Of a DNA stretch of 23,710 nucleotides, positions 5,250-12,509 are shown piece after piece (positions within the stretch are counted from its first letter, which is position 1; the number at the start of each line of letters is the position of its first letter). This DNA comes from a virus. A program made the translations under genes and the position numbers. The DNA lies in IMG/VR virus record IMGVR_UViG_3300009176_000075, positions 1 through 23,710 of that record; one strand, 5' to 3'. The notes under the pieces are model-generated. The model was not told the DNA's origin and did no database searches. It saw only the letters and a program-made list of their open reading frames with translations.

Positions 5250-6751
5250 TCGTCCGAACCTTCGAGGGTCTGCAGGCGCTCACGAACCCGCCGCCGCGCT
5301 GGTCCGGCTCGTCTGGGGGCTCACTAGATCTCTACGACTACCGGCACACCTACGCCGAGATTTACCGCACGCAGCCGAACGTTCGGATCTGCGTCGACTT
5401 TCTCGCCCGCAACATCGCGCACGTCGGTCTCCAGGTCTTTCGCCGTGTCTCGGACACCGACCGCGTGCGCCTCGTCGATCACGATCTGGCCCGGTGGCTG
5501 GGGAAGCCGAACCCCGCGACGCGACGGTACCGGCTCATCGAAAGCCTGGTCAGCGACCTCGGGATCTACTTCAACGCGTACTGGCTGAAGGTGCGGCACC
5601 GTGGCGCGGACGGCCGGCCCGCGATCGGCCTCGTGCGCCTGCCGCCCGAACAGATGGAGGTCAAGGGCGACCTCCTCCCGTCGCATTTTGAACGGACGGT
5701 GAACGGTCGCGTCCAGCGCTTCGAGCTCTCGGAGATCGTGTACTTCAACGGGTACAACCCGCTCAACCCGTTGATGGGCCTGTCGCCGCTCGAGACGCTG
5801 CGCCGGATCCTCGCGGAAGAAGAAGCCGCCGGAGACCATCGCGAGTCGTTCTGGCGCAACGCGGGCCGCCAAGACGGCCTCATTGAGCAAGCGCTCGACG
5901 CGCCCGCGGGCAAGTGGAACACCCAGCAAAAGAAGGACTGGCGCGAACAGTGGCAATCGCGGTTCGCCGGCAGGGCGGGCGCCGGCCAGGTGGCCGTCCT
6001 CGAGCCCGGGTGGACCTTCAAGACGAGCTCCTTCAGCGCAAAGGACTCCGAGTACACCGTGGGCGGGAAACTCCGGCGCGAAGTCTGCGCGGCCGAGTAT
6101 CAGATCCCGCAACCGTTCGTCGGCATCCTCGACCACGCGACGTTCAGCAACATCAAAGAACAGCACAAGAACCTGTACCAGGACTGCCTCGGGCCCTGGT
6201 TCGAGCACATCGACCAAGAGATCGAAGGGCAGCTCCTGATCGACTGCGAGGACCAGGTCGATGTGTACACCGAGTTCAACATCGGCGCGAAGCTCGCCGG
6301 CAGCTTCGAAGAGCAGTCGAATTCGCTGTCGGTGGCCGTTGGCAAGCCGTACATGAAGGTCAACGAGGCGCGCGCGAAGGTGAACCTGCCGCGCGACGAG
6401 GATCCGGCGTCCGATGAGATCGCCCCCCAACAGGGCGGCCCGTCCGACGCGACCGCGCATCCCGGGGACAAACCGGCGCCGATGTTCACCCGGCCGGACG
6501 ACCCGACGGATCCCGACGCCGCCTCGATCGCGCCGGTCGTGCACGCCGCCCGGCTCCGTCAGCAGGCCCGACTCAGCAAGCTCCCGATCGCCGAGCGGGC
6601 GACCACGTTCTACGAGCAGCTCGATCGGTGGCACCGCGAGCTCGCAGCCGACCTGACGCGCGCCGGCCTCGACCCCGAGCGGGCCGCGCTCGTGGCGCAG
6701 CGGGCGAACACGGCGACATTGACTCAGCTCCTCGGCCAGGAGGCGGCATGA
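5246..6751 (+). CDS. portal protein, HK97 family
   Basis: This 501-residue protein would form the dodecameric portal ring at one capsid vertex, the channel for DNA entry and exit. The GTG at 5246 is chosen because it overlaps the previous stop and removes a long non-conserved upstream extension. Family features include the early YRTQPNVRICVDFLARNIAH helix, the clip/stem region around FELSEIVYFNGYNP and LMGLSPLETLRRILAEE, and the crown-side segment containing AKDSEYTVGGKL and QIPQPFVGILDHATFSNIKEQ. The last 100 residues are Pro/Asp-rich and then helical, probably the crown or a head-interior tail. The stop overlaps the protease start (ATGA). Confidence 0.92.
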   Translation: MIVRTFEGLQALTNPPPRWSGSSGGSLDLYDYRHTYAEIYRTQPNVRICVDFLARNIAHVGLQVFRRVSDTDRVRLVDHDLARWLGKPNPATRRYRLIESLVSDLGIYFNAYWLKVRHRGADGRPAIGLVRLPPEQMEVKGDLLPSHFERTVNGRVQRFELSEIVYFNGYNPLNPLMGLSPLETLRRILAEEEAAGDHRESFWRNAGRQDGLIEQALDAPAGKWNTQQKKDWREQWQSRFAGRAGAGQVAVLEPGWTFKTSSFSAKDSEYTVGGKLRREVCAAEYQIPQPFVGILDHATFSNIKEQHKNLYQDCLGPWFEHIDQEIEGQLLIDCEDQVDVYTEFNIGAKLAGSFEEQSNSLSVAVGKPYMKVNEARAKVNLPRDEDPASDEIAPQQGGPSDATAHPGDKPAPMFTRPDDPTDPDAASIAPVVHAARLRQQARLSKLPIAERATTFYEQLDRWHRELAADLTRAGLDPERAALVAQRANTATLTQLLGQEAA

Positions 6752-7866
6752 AAGGTCGCTACGACCACGTCCTGAGCTTCGCGCTCGAGCACCCCTGGAA
6801 CCTCGAGCGGCCGATGCTGCGCGTCGTCGCCGGGATCCTGGCGCGGCGGATGGCCGGGCAGGACGCCGACGACGCCGCGATCGCGGCGGCGCTGGTCGAT
6901 CGCAAGAACCTCCCGCAGCCCCGCGCGGGCAGCGTCGCGATCATTCCCGTGTACGGCGTCATTGCCCCGCGGATGAACTTATTCAGCGAGTTCTCAGGGG
7001 GGACGACGTTTGAAAGCCTGAGTCGATCGCTTGGCAAGGCGATGGCCAGCGCTGACGTCAAAACGATCCTGCTCGACATCGACTCGCCGGGGGGATCCGT
7101 CGCCGGCAACGCGGAATTCGCGGCCGAAGTGATGAAGGCGCGTGTGACGAAGCCGGTCATCGCGCAGATCCAATATCTCGGGGCGTCTGCCGCGTATCAG
7201 GTCGCGGCCGCCGCCACGGAGATCGTCGCCGCGCCGTCCGCGCGCATTGGCTCGATCGGGACGTACTGCATCCTCGAGGACCTCTCGGGCATGCTCGAGC
7301 AGCTCGGCGTGAAAGAAACCTTTGTCTTCGCCGGCGAGGGCAAGGACGACAACAACGTCGCCGCCGCGCCGAGCGCGGCCCAGATTGCGCGCACGCAGAA
7401 AGCGGTCGATCTCGCGTACGGCCAGTTCGTCACGAGCGTCGTGAATGGCCGCGGCAAGGGCATGACGCCCGAGCGCGTCCGCAACAAGTGGAAGGCCTTC
7501 GTCTACGGATCGGCCGAGGCGCTGTCGATCGGGATGATCGATTCCGTCGCGACACTGAACGAGACCCTGGCCCGCGTGCTGTCGGCGTCCGCCAATCCGG
7601 CGGACCAGCGCGCGGCGCGCCTGTTGGCGTCGGCCGACGACGACACGTGTCCGACCTGCCACGGCTCGGGCCTGAGGGACGAACGCTTCATGTCCGACCC
7701 GCAAGGCCAAGAACCCTGCCCGGCCTGTAACGGGACCGGAAAGAAGACGACGACCCCGACCGACGACACGGCTGCAGGAGCCTCACGGCCACCAGCCCAG
7801 GATCGCCCGTCGGACCTCACCTGGCAGAACGCCGCCGAGGCGGCGCTCCTTGAACTCGATTTGTAG
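6748..7866 (+). CDS. S49-family prohead protease with C-terminal DnaJ-like zinc motif
   Basis: This 372-residue serine peptidase of the SppA/lambda-C type would cleave scaffold and capsid precursor during head maturation. A strong AGGAGG (6738-6743) lies four bases before the ATG. Visible features are VAIIPVYGVI, the DSPGGSV turn, the nucleophile motif GASAAYQVA with Ser147, SARIGSIGTY, and AGEGKDD with Lys199. A Ser-Lys pair about 52 residues apart fits phage S49 enzymes. The C-terminus is unusual. Two Cys pairs, C301-PT-C304-HGSG and C324-PA-C327-NGTG, match the CxxCxGxG motif of DnaJ zinc fingers. A Thr/Pro/Ala-rich tail follows. This could be a zinc-binding scaffold or targeting tail. It sits between portal and capsid genes, the usual position. 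Confidence 0.9.
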   Translation: MKGRYDHVLSFALEHPWNLERPMLRVVAGILARRMAGQDADDAAIAAALVDRKNLPQPRAGSVAIIPVYGVIAPRMNLFSEFSGGTTFESLSRSLGKAMASADVKTILLDIDSPGGSVAGNAEFAAEVMKARVTKPVIAQIQYLGASAAYQVAAAATEIVAAPSARIGSIGTYCILEDLSGMLEQLGVKETFVFAGEGKDDNNVAAAPSAAQIARTQKAVDLAYGQFVTSVVNGRGKGMTPERVRNKWKAFVYGSAEALSIGMIDSVATLNETLARVLSASANPADQRAARLLASADDDTCPTCHGSGLRDERFMSDPQGQEPCPACNGTGKKTTTPTDDTAAGASRPPAQDRPSDLTWQNAAEAALLELDL

Positions 7867-7880
7867 AAAGCGACCCGAAC

Positions 7881-9449
7881 ATGGACAGGATTCCGCTCTA
7901 TCTCGCCGCGCTGATCGTCGCCATTGCCAGCACCCCGCTCAACATCTTCGACGTGCACGCCCGGAACGTCGGGATCGGGAAATCCGAACCGTGGCGCACG
8001 AAGCTCTCGACGTGCCTGACGGCGCCGACGCGGGCGCTCGCCAGCATCGCCGCATTTCTGCGACACAGCGTCTGGGGTGAGCATCGACAGCTTGTCACCG
8101 CGTCGGTGATTCTCCTCGTGCTGCTGCTGATGCCGCACACGTCGCAGGCGCACGGCCTGGTGATGGTCGGCATGGCGGGCACACTGAATCTCGCGCAGCT
8201 CGAGACCGATGTGAAGGCGAAGCAGACCGCGGCGAAGGACCTGCTCGAGGCCACCATGCGCGCGTGCGCCGATCACGTCGTCGCGAAGGCCACCGACACC
8301 ACCCCCGAGATCAAGGGCCGGCTGATGACCGCCGACGAGAAAGCCGCCATCCAGGCCATCCTCGACGAGGGCAAGGCCCTCAAAGCGAAGATCGACGGCC
8401 TCCAGGGCGACGCCAACTTCCAGGCCGAGATCGCGCGCCTCACCGCCGGGATGCAGGCGGCCGCGCACGAGGGCAACCGTGCCCGCGAACGGCGCTCGAT
8501 CGGGCAACAGTTCATCGCGGATCCGGCGTACCGCGCGTGGGTCAAGGGCGGCCAGCACAAGCGCTCGGGCTCGTTGTCGCCCGGCGTCGAGATCATGGGC
8601 GCGACCTTGACCGAAGACGCGGCCTCCGGCGGGGACCTGATCATCCCCGACACGCGGCCGGGCGTCATCCCGCTGCTCTTCAAGCGCCTCGTCGTGGCGG
8701 ATCTCATCGCGCCCGGCACGACCGACGGCAACCTGATCCAGTTCATGAAGGAAACGACCTTCACGAACGCGGCCGACGCGGTCGCCGAGGGCGGCCTCAA
8801 GCCCGAGTCGACGTTGATCTTCGATGCGGCGACCGCGGCCGTCCGCAAGATCGCGCACTGGATCCCGGTCACCGAAGAGATGCTCGAGGACTTCAGCCAG
8901 ACCGCCTCGATCATCGACGCTCGGCTGAAGCTGGGCCTCGACCTCAAGGAAGAGGACGAGCTCCTGAACGGCTCCGGCGTGGCGCCGCACATCCTCGGCC
9001 TCATGACGCTGCCCGGGCTCACCGCGGCGCAGGCGCGCGGGGCGGACAGCAATATGGACGCGATCTTCAAGCAGATGACCACGATCGCGACCACCGTGTT
9101 CGTGCTGGTGGACGGCGTCGTGATCAACCCCGCGAACTGGCAGGCGATCCAGCTCCTGAAGAACGCGGCCGGCAACTACATGGGCAGCGGCCCGTGGGCG
9201 GCCGCGCAGACACCGATCCTGTGGGGCGTGCCCGCGGCCGTCACGCCGTCGATCGTCGCCAACACCGCGCTCGTCGGCGCGTTCCGATCCTGTGCGCAGA
9301 TCTTCCGCAAGGGCGGGGACCGCGTCGAGAGCTCGAACAGCCACGCGAGCTTCTTCGTGAACAACCTCGTCGCGATCCGGGCCGAACGTCGACTCGCGAT
9401 GGCGGCGTACCGCGAAGCGGCCTTCGGGAAGGTCACCGGGCTCAACTAG
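7881..9449 (+). CDS. major capsid protein, HK97 fold, with hydrophobic N-terminal extension
   Basis: The frame encodes 522 residues. From about residue 98 it is a standard HK97-type capsid precursor. A helical delta/scaffold domain (starting MAGTLNLAQLETDVKAKQ and including DEKAAIQAILDEGKALKAKI) is followed by the shell domain with TLTEDAASGGDLIIPD, AHWIPVTEEMLED and NPANWQAIQLLKNAAG. The first 97 residues are atypical. They contain two hydrophobic segments (about residues 5-23 and 70-84), the second followed by HTSQAHG, resembling a signal-peptide cleavage region. Alternative in-frame starts at ATG 8163 (428 aa) or 8172 (425 aa) would give a normal capsid protein, but neither has a good Shine-Dalgarno. 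GC-rich third positions suggest the extension is genuinely coding. Confidence 0.9.
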   Translation: MDRIPLYLAALIVAIASTPLNIFDVHARNVGIGKSEPWRTKLSTCLTAPTRALASIAAFLRHSVWGEHRQLVTASVILLVLLLMPHTSQAHGLVMVGMAGTLNLAQLETDVKAKQTAAKDLLEATMRACADHVVAKATDTTPEIKGRLMTADEKAAIQAILDEGKALKAKIDGLQGDANFQAEIARLTAGMQAAAHEGNRARERRSIGQQFIADPAYRAWVKGGQHKRSGSLSPGVEIMGATLTEDAASGGDLIIPDTRPGVIPLLFKRLVVADLIAPGTTDGNLIQFMKETTFTNAADAVAEGGLKPESTLIFDAATAAVRKIAHWIPVTEEMLEDFSQTASIIDARLKLGLDLKEEDELLNGSGVAPHILGLMTLPGLTAAQARGADSNMDAIFKQMTTIATTVFVLVDGVVINPANWQAIQLLKNAAGNYMGSGPWAAAQTPILWGVPAAVTPSIVANTALVGAFRSCAQIFRKGGDRVESSNSHASFFVNNLVAIRAERRLAMAAYREAAFGKVTGLN

Positions 9450-9474
9450 AACCCGTCGTTTCCTTAACGTTCGT

Positions 9475-9514
9475 GGGGGAAAAACTCGGTCGCGTGTTTT
9501 TCCCCCTTCCTTTT
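9475..9514 (+). terminator. intrinsic terminator after the capsid gene
   Basis: GGGGGAAAAAC (9475-9485) pairs perfectly with GTTTTTCCCCC (9496-9506) around a 10-base loop, and TTCCTTTT follows. It lies 26 bases after the capsid stop. Such a site would cap or attenuate transcription so that capsid mRNA exceeds downstream messages. The structure is seen directly, and its efficiency is inferred. Confidence 0.8.
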
Positions 9515-9535
9515 CGCTCGGTTCTGTGGATCACG

Positions 9536-9541
9536 AAGGAG
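9536..9541 (+). promoter_or_regulatory. Shine-Dalgarno AAGGAG for the gene after the terminator
   Basis: AAGGAG lies seven bases before ATG 9549. It supports this start and shows that the downstream gene is translated independently of the capsid gene. Confidence 0.65.
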
Positions 9542-9548
9542 ACAGCCG

Positions 9549-9911
9549 ATGGGTCAGCCTCGCTACGACGCGGCTCGGAATCAATACGTCTACGGCGCCG
9601 GGCCTGACGACGACACCGCGCAACTGATCGACGGCGCGATCACGCACATCGACGGGGTGCACGCGCTCACGAAGGCGAGCGCCGGCGCCTACACCCTGGC
9701 GGTGCCGACCGCGGCCGAGGAAGGGATGCGCCTCGTCATCGTCAGCCGGACCGCCTTCGCCCACGTCGTGACCGTCGCGGGCGGGCTCGGGGGCAACGCG
9801 GCCGACGACGTCCTGACCTTCGGCAACAAGGTCGGCAACAACATCACGCTGCTCGCCGACAACGGCTTCTGGGTGCCGGACGGCACGGCGTACGGCGTCG
9901 TCATCAGCTAG
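9549..9911 (+). CDS. small beta-rich head protein, possible capsid decoration
   Basis: This encodes 120 residues with a clear Shine-Dalgarno. The sequence is rich in Gly, Ala, Val and Thr, with alternating hydrophobic strands. Examples are ALTKASAGAYTLAVPTAAEE, MRLVIVSRTAFAHVVTVAGG, NNITLLADNGFWVPDG and YGVVIS. No membrane segment or catalytic motif is visible. Strand-rich proteins of this size directly downstream of the capsid gene are often head decoration or stabilisation proteins. I make that call from position and composition only. A head-fibre or minor structural role is equally possible. Confidence 0.7.
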   Translation: MGQPRYDAARNQYVYGAGPDDDTAQLIDGAITHIDGVHALTKASAGAYTLAVPTAAEEGMRLVIVSRTAFAHVVTVAGGLGGNAADDVLTFGNKVGNNITLLADNGFWVPDGTAYGVVIS

Positions 9912-9925
9912 TCGGGACCAGGCGC

Positions 9926-10333
9926 GTGGACGATGCCCCGATCGTCCGGATCGTGGGGCAGCGCGAAGAGCACCTCGGGGATTGCACGATCGCCGCCTTC
10001 GCGATGTGTGTCGGCGTGTCGTACTCGGAAGCGCTGGTCGCGATCGCGCACGTCAGCCCGCGCGTGTTGCGGGAGGGCGCGACGTGGGCCGAGCTCAAGC
10101 GCGCGGCCCGGGTGTTCGGCGTCAGGTTCGTCGAGAAGACCGGGTGTGATCTGGACGACCTGGAAGAGAGCGGCGGGATGCTCGGCGTGCAGTTCTCGAA
10201 CGGGGAGGAGCACGCCGTCTATTTCAAACGCGGGCTGATTTTCGACGGGCGATCACAAGCGGTGTGGGATGCCGACGTCTATCTCGCCGTGAACAAGGTC
10301 AAGGTCCTGACGATGCTCGTCCGGACCCGGTAA
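9926..10333 (+). CDS. candidate papain/C39-like cysteine peptidase-fold protein
   Basis: This encodes 135 residues from GTG 9926; the nearby ATG at 9932 is in a different frame. The N-terminal LGDCTIAAFAMCVGVSYSEA places Cys20 at the start of a helix after Asp19, as in papain-like and C39-like peptidases. A later EHAVYF gives His96, followed by LIFDGRSQAVWDA with Asp107. The Cys-helix, His-strand, Asp order and spacing fit a small C39-like fold. Between them, EGATWAELKRAARVFGVRF resembles the helical 'which gene comes next' segment of C39 domains. There is no signal peptide. The fold call is tentative, and activity is unproven. It could act on head proteins, on host targets or not as an enzyme at all. 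Confidence 0.7.
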   Translation: MDDAPIVRIVGQREEHLGDCTIAAFAMCVGVSYSEALVAIAHVSPRVLREGATWAELKRAARVFGVRFVEKTGCDLDDLEESGGMLGVQFSNGEEHAVYFKRGLIFDGRSQAVWDADVYLAVNKVKVLTMLVRTR

Positions 10334-10344
10334 AGGAGTCGCCG

Positions 10345-10608
10345 ATGGGAATCGTCACCACACACACGGAAGGCCGCGTCGTCACGCACAGCGAGGACGG
10401 CCAGCTGCCGGTCGAGGTCGTGCAGTTGCCGTCGCGCGATGGGGCGATCCAGGCGGCGTCAGAGAGCGCGTCAACGAACGCGCCGACATCGGCACAACCC
10501 GCGAGCCCTGAACACGTTCCTCCTGCCAAACAGCCGGCCACACCTGCGGTCAAGGCCGCCGTGAAGCAGCAGCGCGCCCGAACGAAGAAGGCCACGAAGA
10601 AGGGCTGA
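10345..10608 (+). CDS. small hypothetical protein with Lys-rich tail
   Basis: This 87-residue protein has AAAGGAG (10332-10338) six bases before the ATG. The N-terminal third contains LPVEVVQLPSRDGAIQA, a motif echoed in the next gene. The middle is Ala/Pro/Ser/Thr-rich and probably disordered. The C-terminus (KAAVKQQRARTKKATKKG) is highly basic, like a nucleic-acid-binding tail. It overlaps the next gene as TGATG. I do not recognise a family. It is likely a minor head-associated or DNA-binding protein, but that is inference. Confidence 0.6.
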   Translation: MGIVTTHTEGRVVTHSEDGQLPVEVVQLPSRDGAIQAASESASTNAPTSAQPASPEHVPPAKQPATPAVKAAVKQQRARTKKATKKG

Positions 10609-10874
10609 TGTTTCATCGCCACGATCCCGGGGACTGTCCGATCTGCGGCACCGCGCATTGCGCGTGTGGCGGCGGACCGATCGAAATCGCGCAGCTCCCG
10701 GCACGAGACGCCGCGGCGCGGGCGCTGCAGGGTGCACCGCTGGGAACGTCAGCTGCCCCGGTTGACGAGGTGCAGGCTGCGAGCCCCGCGCCGCTCGTGT
10801 GTGACGTCGTGCAGGCGGGCTTGTCGCCCGGGTCCTTCACGTCTGGCACGTATCGCGGCCAGAAGAGACGCTGA
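10608..10874 (+). CDS. small zinc-ribbon-like protein
   Basis: This 88-residue protein is joined to both neighbours by TGATG overlaps. Residues about 10-20 contain CPICGTAHCAC, a compact Cys/His cluster that could bind zinc. Directly after it comes GPIEIAQLPARDAAARA, which resembles the VEVVQLPSRDGAIQA motif of the preceding protein. The rest is Ala/Pro/Ser-rich and ends with a basic YRGQKRR. No enzyme motif is seen. The shared QLP-x-RD motif suggests the two genes arose by duplication or share a binding partner. Confidence 0.6.
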   Translation: MFHRHDPGDCPICGTAHCACGGGPIEIAQLPARDAAARALQGAPLGTSAAPVDEVQAASPAPLVCDVVQAGLSPGSFTSGTYRGQKRR

Positions 10875-11740
10875 TGGGGGTGACCTGGAACGGCCCTCGC
10901 TCGAGCGCGGCACCGCCGCACGCGGTGGCGGTCCTCGTGACGCCGGCGATCGCGATCGTCACGTCGTCGATCGCCGCAGCCACGGTGCTGACCACGCTCG
11001 CGCCGCACCACTTGGTTTCGGGCGACACGGCCGCGGTTGCGGACCATGTCGGGTCGACGCCGGCGGTCGACGGCTCCTACGTGGTGACGGTCATCGACTC
11101 GTTGCATGTCTCCATTCCGCTCGCGGTGACGGTCGCCGGCGCCGGGGGCACGCTGACCCTCACGACCGCGGTCGAACCCCTGACGCTCACTGAGGGCAAG
11201 CAGCTGGCCGGCCTCGACTGGGTTGACGGCGATCCGCGCGATGCCTTGATGCGCCGCTTCCTCACGATGGCGCGGAGCCAGGTGCAGCAAGACACCGGGG
11301 TCGTGCCGCGGCTCCGGACCTACGACGTCTTCTTCGATGCGCTGCCCCTCGGCCGCGTGCCGATCGTGTTGCCTTGGCGCCCGGTGCCGTCCATCGTGTC
11401 GATCAGCTCGATCGATGCGAGCGACGTCGTGCAGACGCTTGGCGTCGACCAGTACACGCTGGACCCGTCGAGCGAGCAGCCGACGCCGGCGCGTGTGGCG
11501 CTCTCGAGTCTCGGCGCCTGGCCGACGGACCTGCGATCGTTTCAGCCGTATGTGCTGCGGATCGTCGCCGGGTATCCGTCGGTCGCGCTGATTCCGCCCT
11601 GGTTCACGTTCGCGATGGGGCTTTTGGCGGCGCACTACGCGACCGTCGGCCGCGACCTGACGACGGCGGGGAGCGTCTCGACGACCCCGTACGGCTATGA
11701 CGAGGCGATTGCGCCGTACCGGCTGGTGACCGTCGCATGA
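10874..11740 (+). CDS. head-tail connector, gp6/QLRG-like, with extra N-terminal beta domain
   Basis: This 288-residue protein would join the portal ring to the tail during head completion. The C-terminal two thirds fit gp6-like connectors: DPRDALMRRFLTMARSQVQQDTG is the first helix pair, then RTYDVFFDALP, LPWRPVPSIVSISSID and QYTLDPSSEQP strands, and a final IPPWFTFAMGLLAAHYATVGRDL helix. Residues about 25-95 form an additional strand-rich insert containing LAPHHLVSGDTAAVADHVG and DGSYVVTVIDSLHVSI. This 'HxLxxGD' pattern recurs in phage structural proteins. The insert makes it longer than the usual connector of about 100-200 residues. It overlaps the adaptor gene by ATGA. Confidence 0.8.
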   Translation: MGVTWNGPRSSAAPPHAVAVLVTPAIAIVTSSIAAATVLTTLAPHHLVSGDTAAVADHVGSTPAVDGSYVVTVIDSLHVSIPLAVTVAGAGGTLTLTTAVEPLTLTEGKQLAGLDWVDGDPRDALMRRFLTMARSQVQQDTGVVPRLRTYDVFFDALPLGRVPIVLPWRPVPSIVSISSIDASDVVQTLGVDQYTLDPSSEQPTPARVALSSLGAWPTDLRSFQPYVLRIVAGYPSVALIPPWFTFAMGLLAAHYATVGRDLTTAGSVSTTPYGYDEAIAPYRLVTVA

Positions 11741-12087
11741 TCGCCCCGAAGACGTCCATCTCCGAACGTCCACACCGCGCGACGTTCCAGAATCCTGGAC
11801 CGGCGGTTCCGGATGGTGATGGCGGAAGCGCTCAAAGCTGGACGGACCTCGTCCCCCCGTCGCTGTCTGTCCGCATCTCGCCGGCGACGGCGGTGGACTT
11901 GGAGCGCGTCGCCGCTGGCACGGTGCTGTCGACCAACACCTACATCGTCAAAGGGCCGTATCACCCGCAGGTGACCACGCAGACCCGCATGCTCTATGAC
12001 GGGCGGATGTTCAGTGTGACGGGCGGCGGGAGTCCGGACGAGCGCAAGGTCGAGATGGAGCTCGTCGCCGTGGAGATCGTGTCGTGA
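11737..12087 (+). CDS. head-tail joining/adaptor protein
   Basis: This 116-residue protein resembles the Phage_H_T_join family (SPP1 gp16-like stopper/adaptor). Residues about 45-116 show the family's strands: RISPATAVDLERVAAG, NTYIVKGPYHPQVTTQTRM, LYDGRMFSVTGGGSPDE and RKVEMELVAVEIV. It would cap the portal-connector complex and keep packaged DNA in place. It is linked by ATGA to the connector gene and by GTGA to the next gene, within the conventional head-completion order. Confidence 0.8.
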   Translation: MIAPKTSISERPHRATFQNPGPAVPDGDGGSAQSWTDLVPPSLSVRISPATAVDLERVAAGTVLSTNTYIVKGPYHPQVTTQTRMLYDGRMFSVTGGGSPDERKVEMELVAVEIVS

Positions 12088-12509
12088 GCGCTTCCGTGAC
12101 GTGGACCGGGCTCGAGGAACTTCAGGCGGCCCTCCGGGCGCTGCCGGCGGCGCTCGCCGGCGACGGGGCGGACATCATCGAGAACCGCGCCGAAGTCGCG
12201 AAGGCCTCGATCATCCAGGGCTATCCGCTGGAAGAGGGCGACCTCCGGAACAAGGTCGAGGTCGAGCACACGCGGAGCGAGTTCGGGGCGCGGTCGGTCG
12301 TGCGGAGTACCTCGACGCATGCCGAGGAATTCGAATACGGGACCGAAGCGCGGCACTACACCACCAAGCGCGGCGTCCGCCACCTGACCGGCAAGATGCC
12401 ACCCGGGCACGTGTTCGTGCCGGCCGTGGTCCGGGAACGGCACCGGATGTATGACGAATTGAAAGATCTATTGGTGAGCCACGGGCTCACGGTGTCCGGC
12501 GATGCGTAG
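12084..12509 (+). CDS. HK97-gp10-like head-tail/tail completion protein
   Basis: This encodes 141 residues from a GTG that overlaps the previous stop. It shows the HK97-gp10 pattern. An N-terminal helix (TGLEELQAALRALP) is followed by a helix (IIENRAEVAKASIIQGYPLEEG), a DLRNKVEVEHTRSEFGARSV strand pair, and AEEFEYGTEARHY. PPGHVFVPAVVRERHRMYDEL lies near the end. Such proteins sit at the neck or upper tail of siphoviruses. The position between the adaptor and the terminator-like gene agrees with this. Confidence 0.8.
   Translation: MSASVTWTGLEELQAALRALPAALAGDGADIIENRAEVAKASIIQGYPLEEGDLRNKVEVEHTRSEFGARSVVRSTSTHAEEFEYGTEARHYTTKRGVRHLTGKMPPGHVFVPAVVRERHRMYDELKDLLVSHGLTVSGDA

Noticed and set aside
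7503-9344. Long reverse-strand open frame of 613 codons opposite the protease and capsid genes
   Set aside because: It is antisense to a clear capsid gene, with compositionally biased sequence and no recognisable domain.
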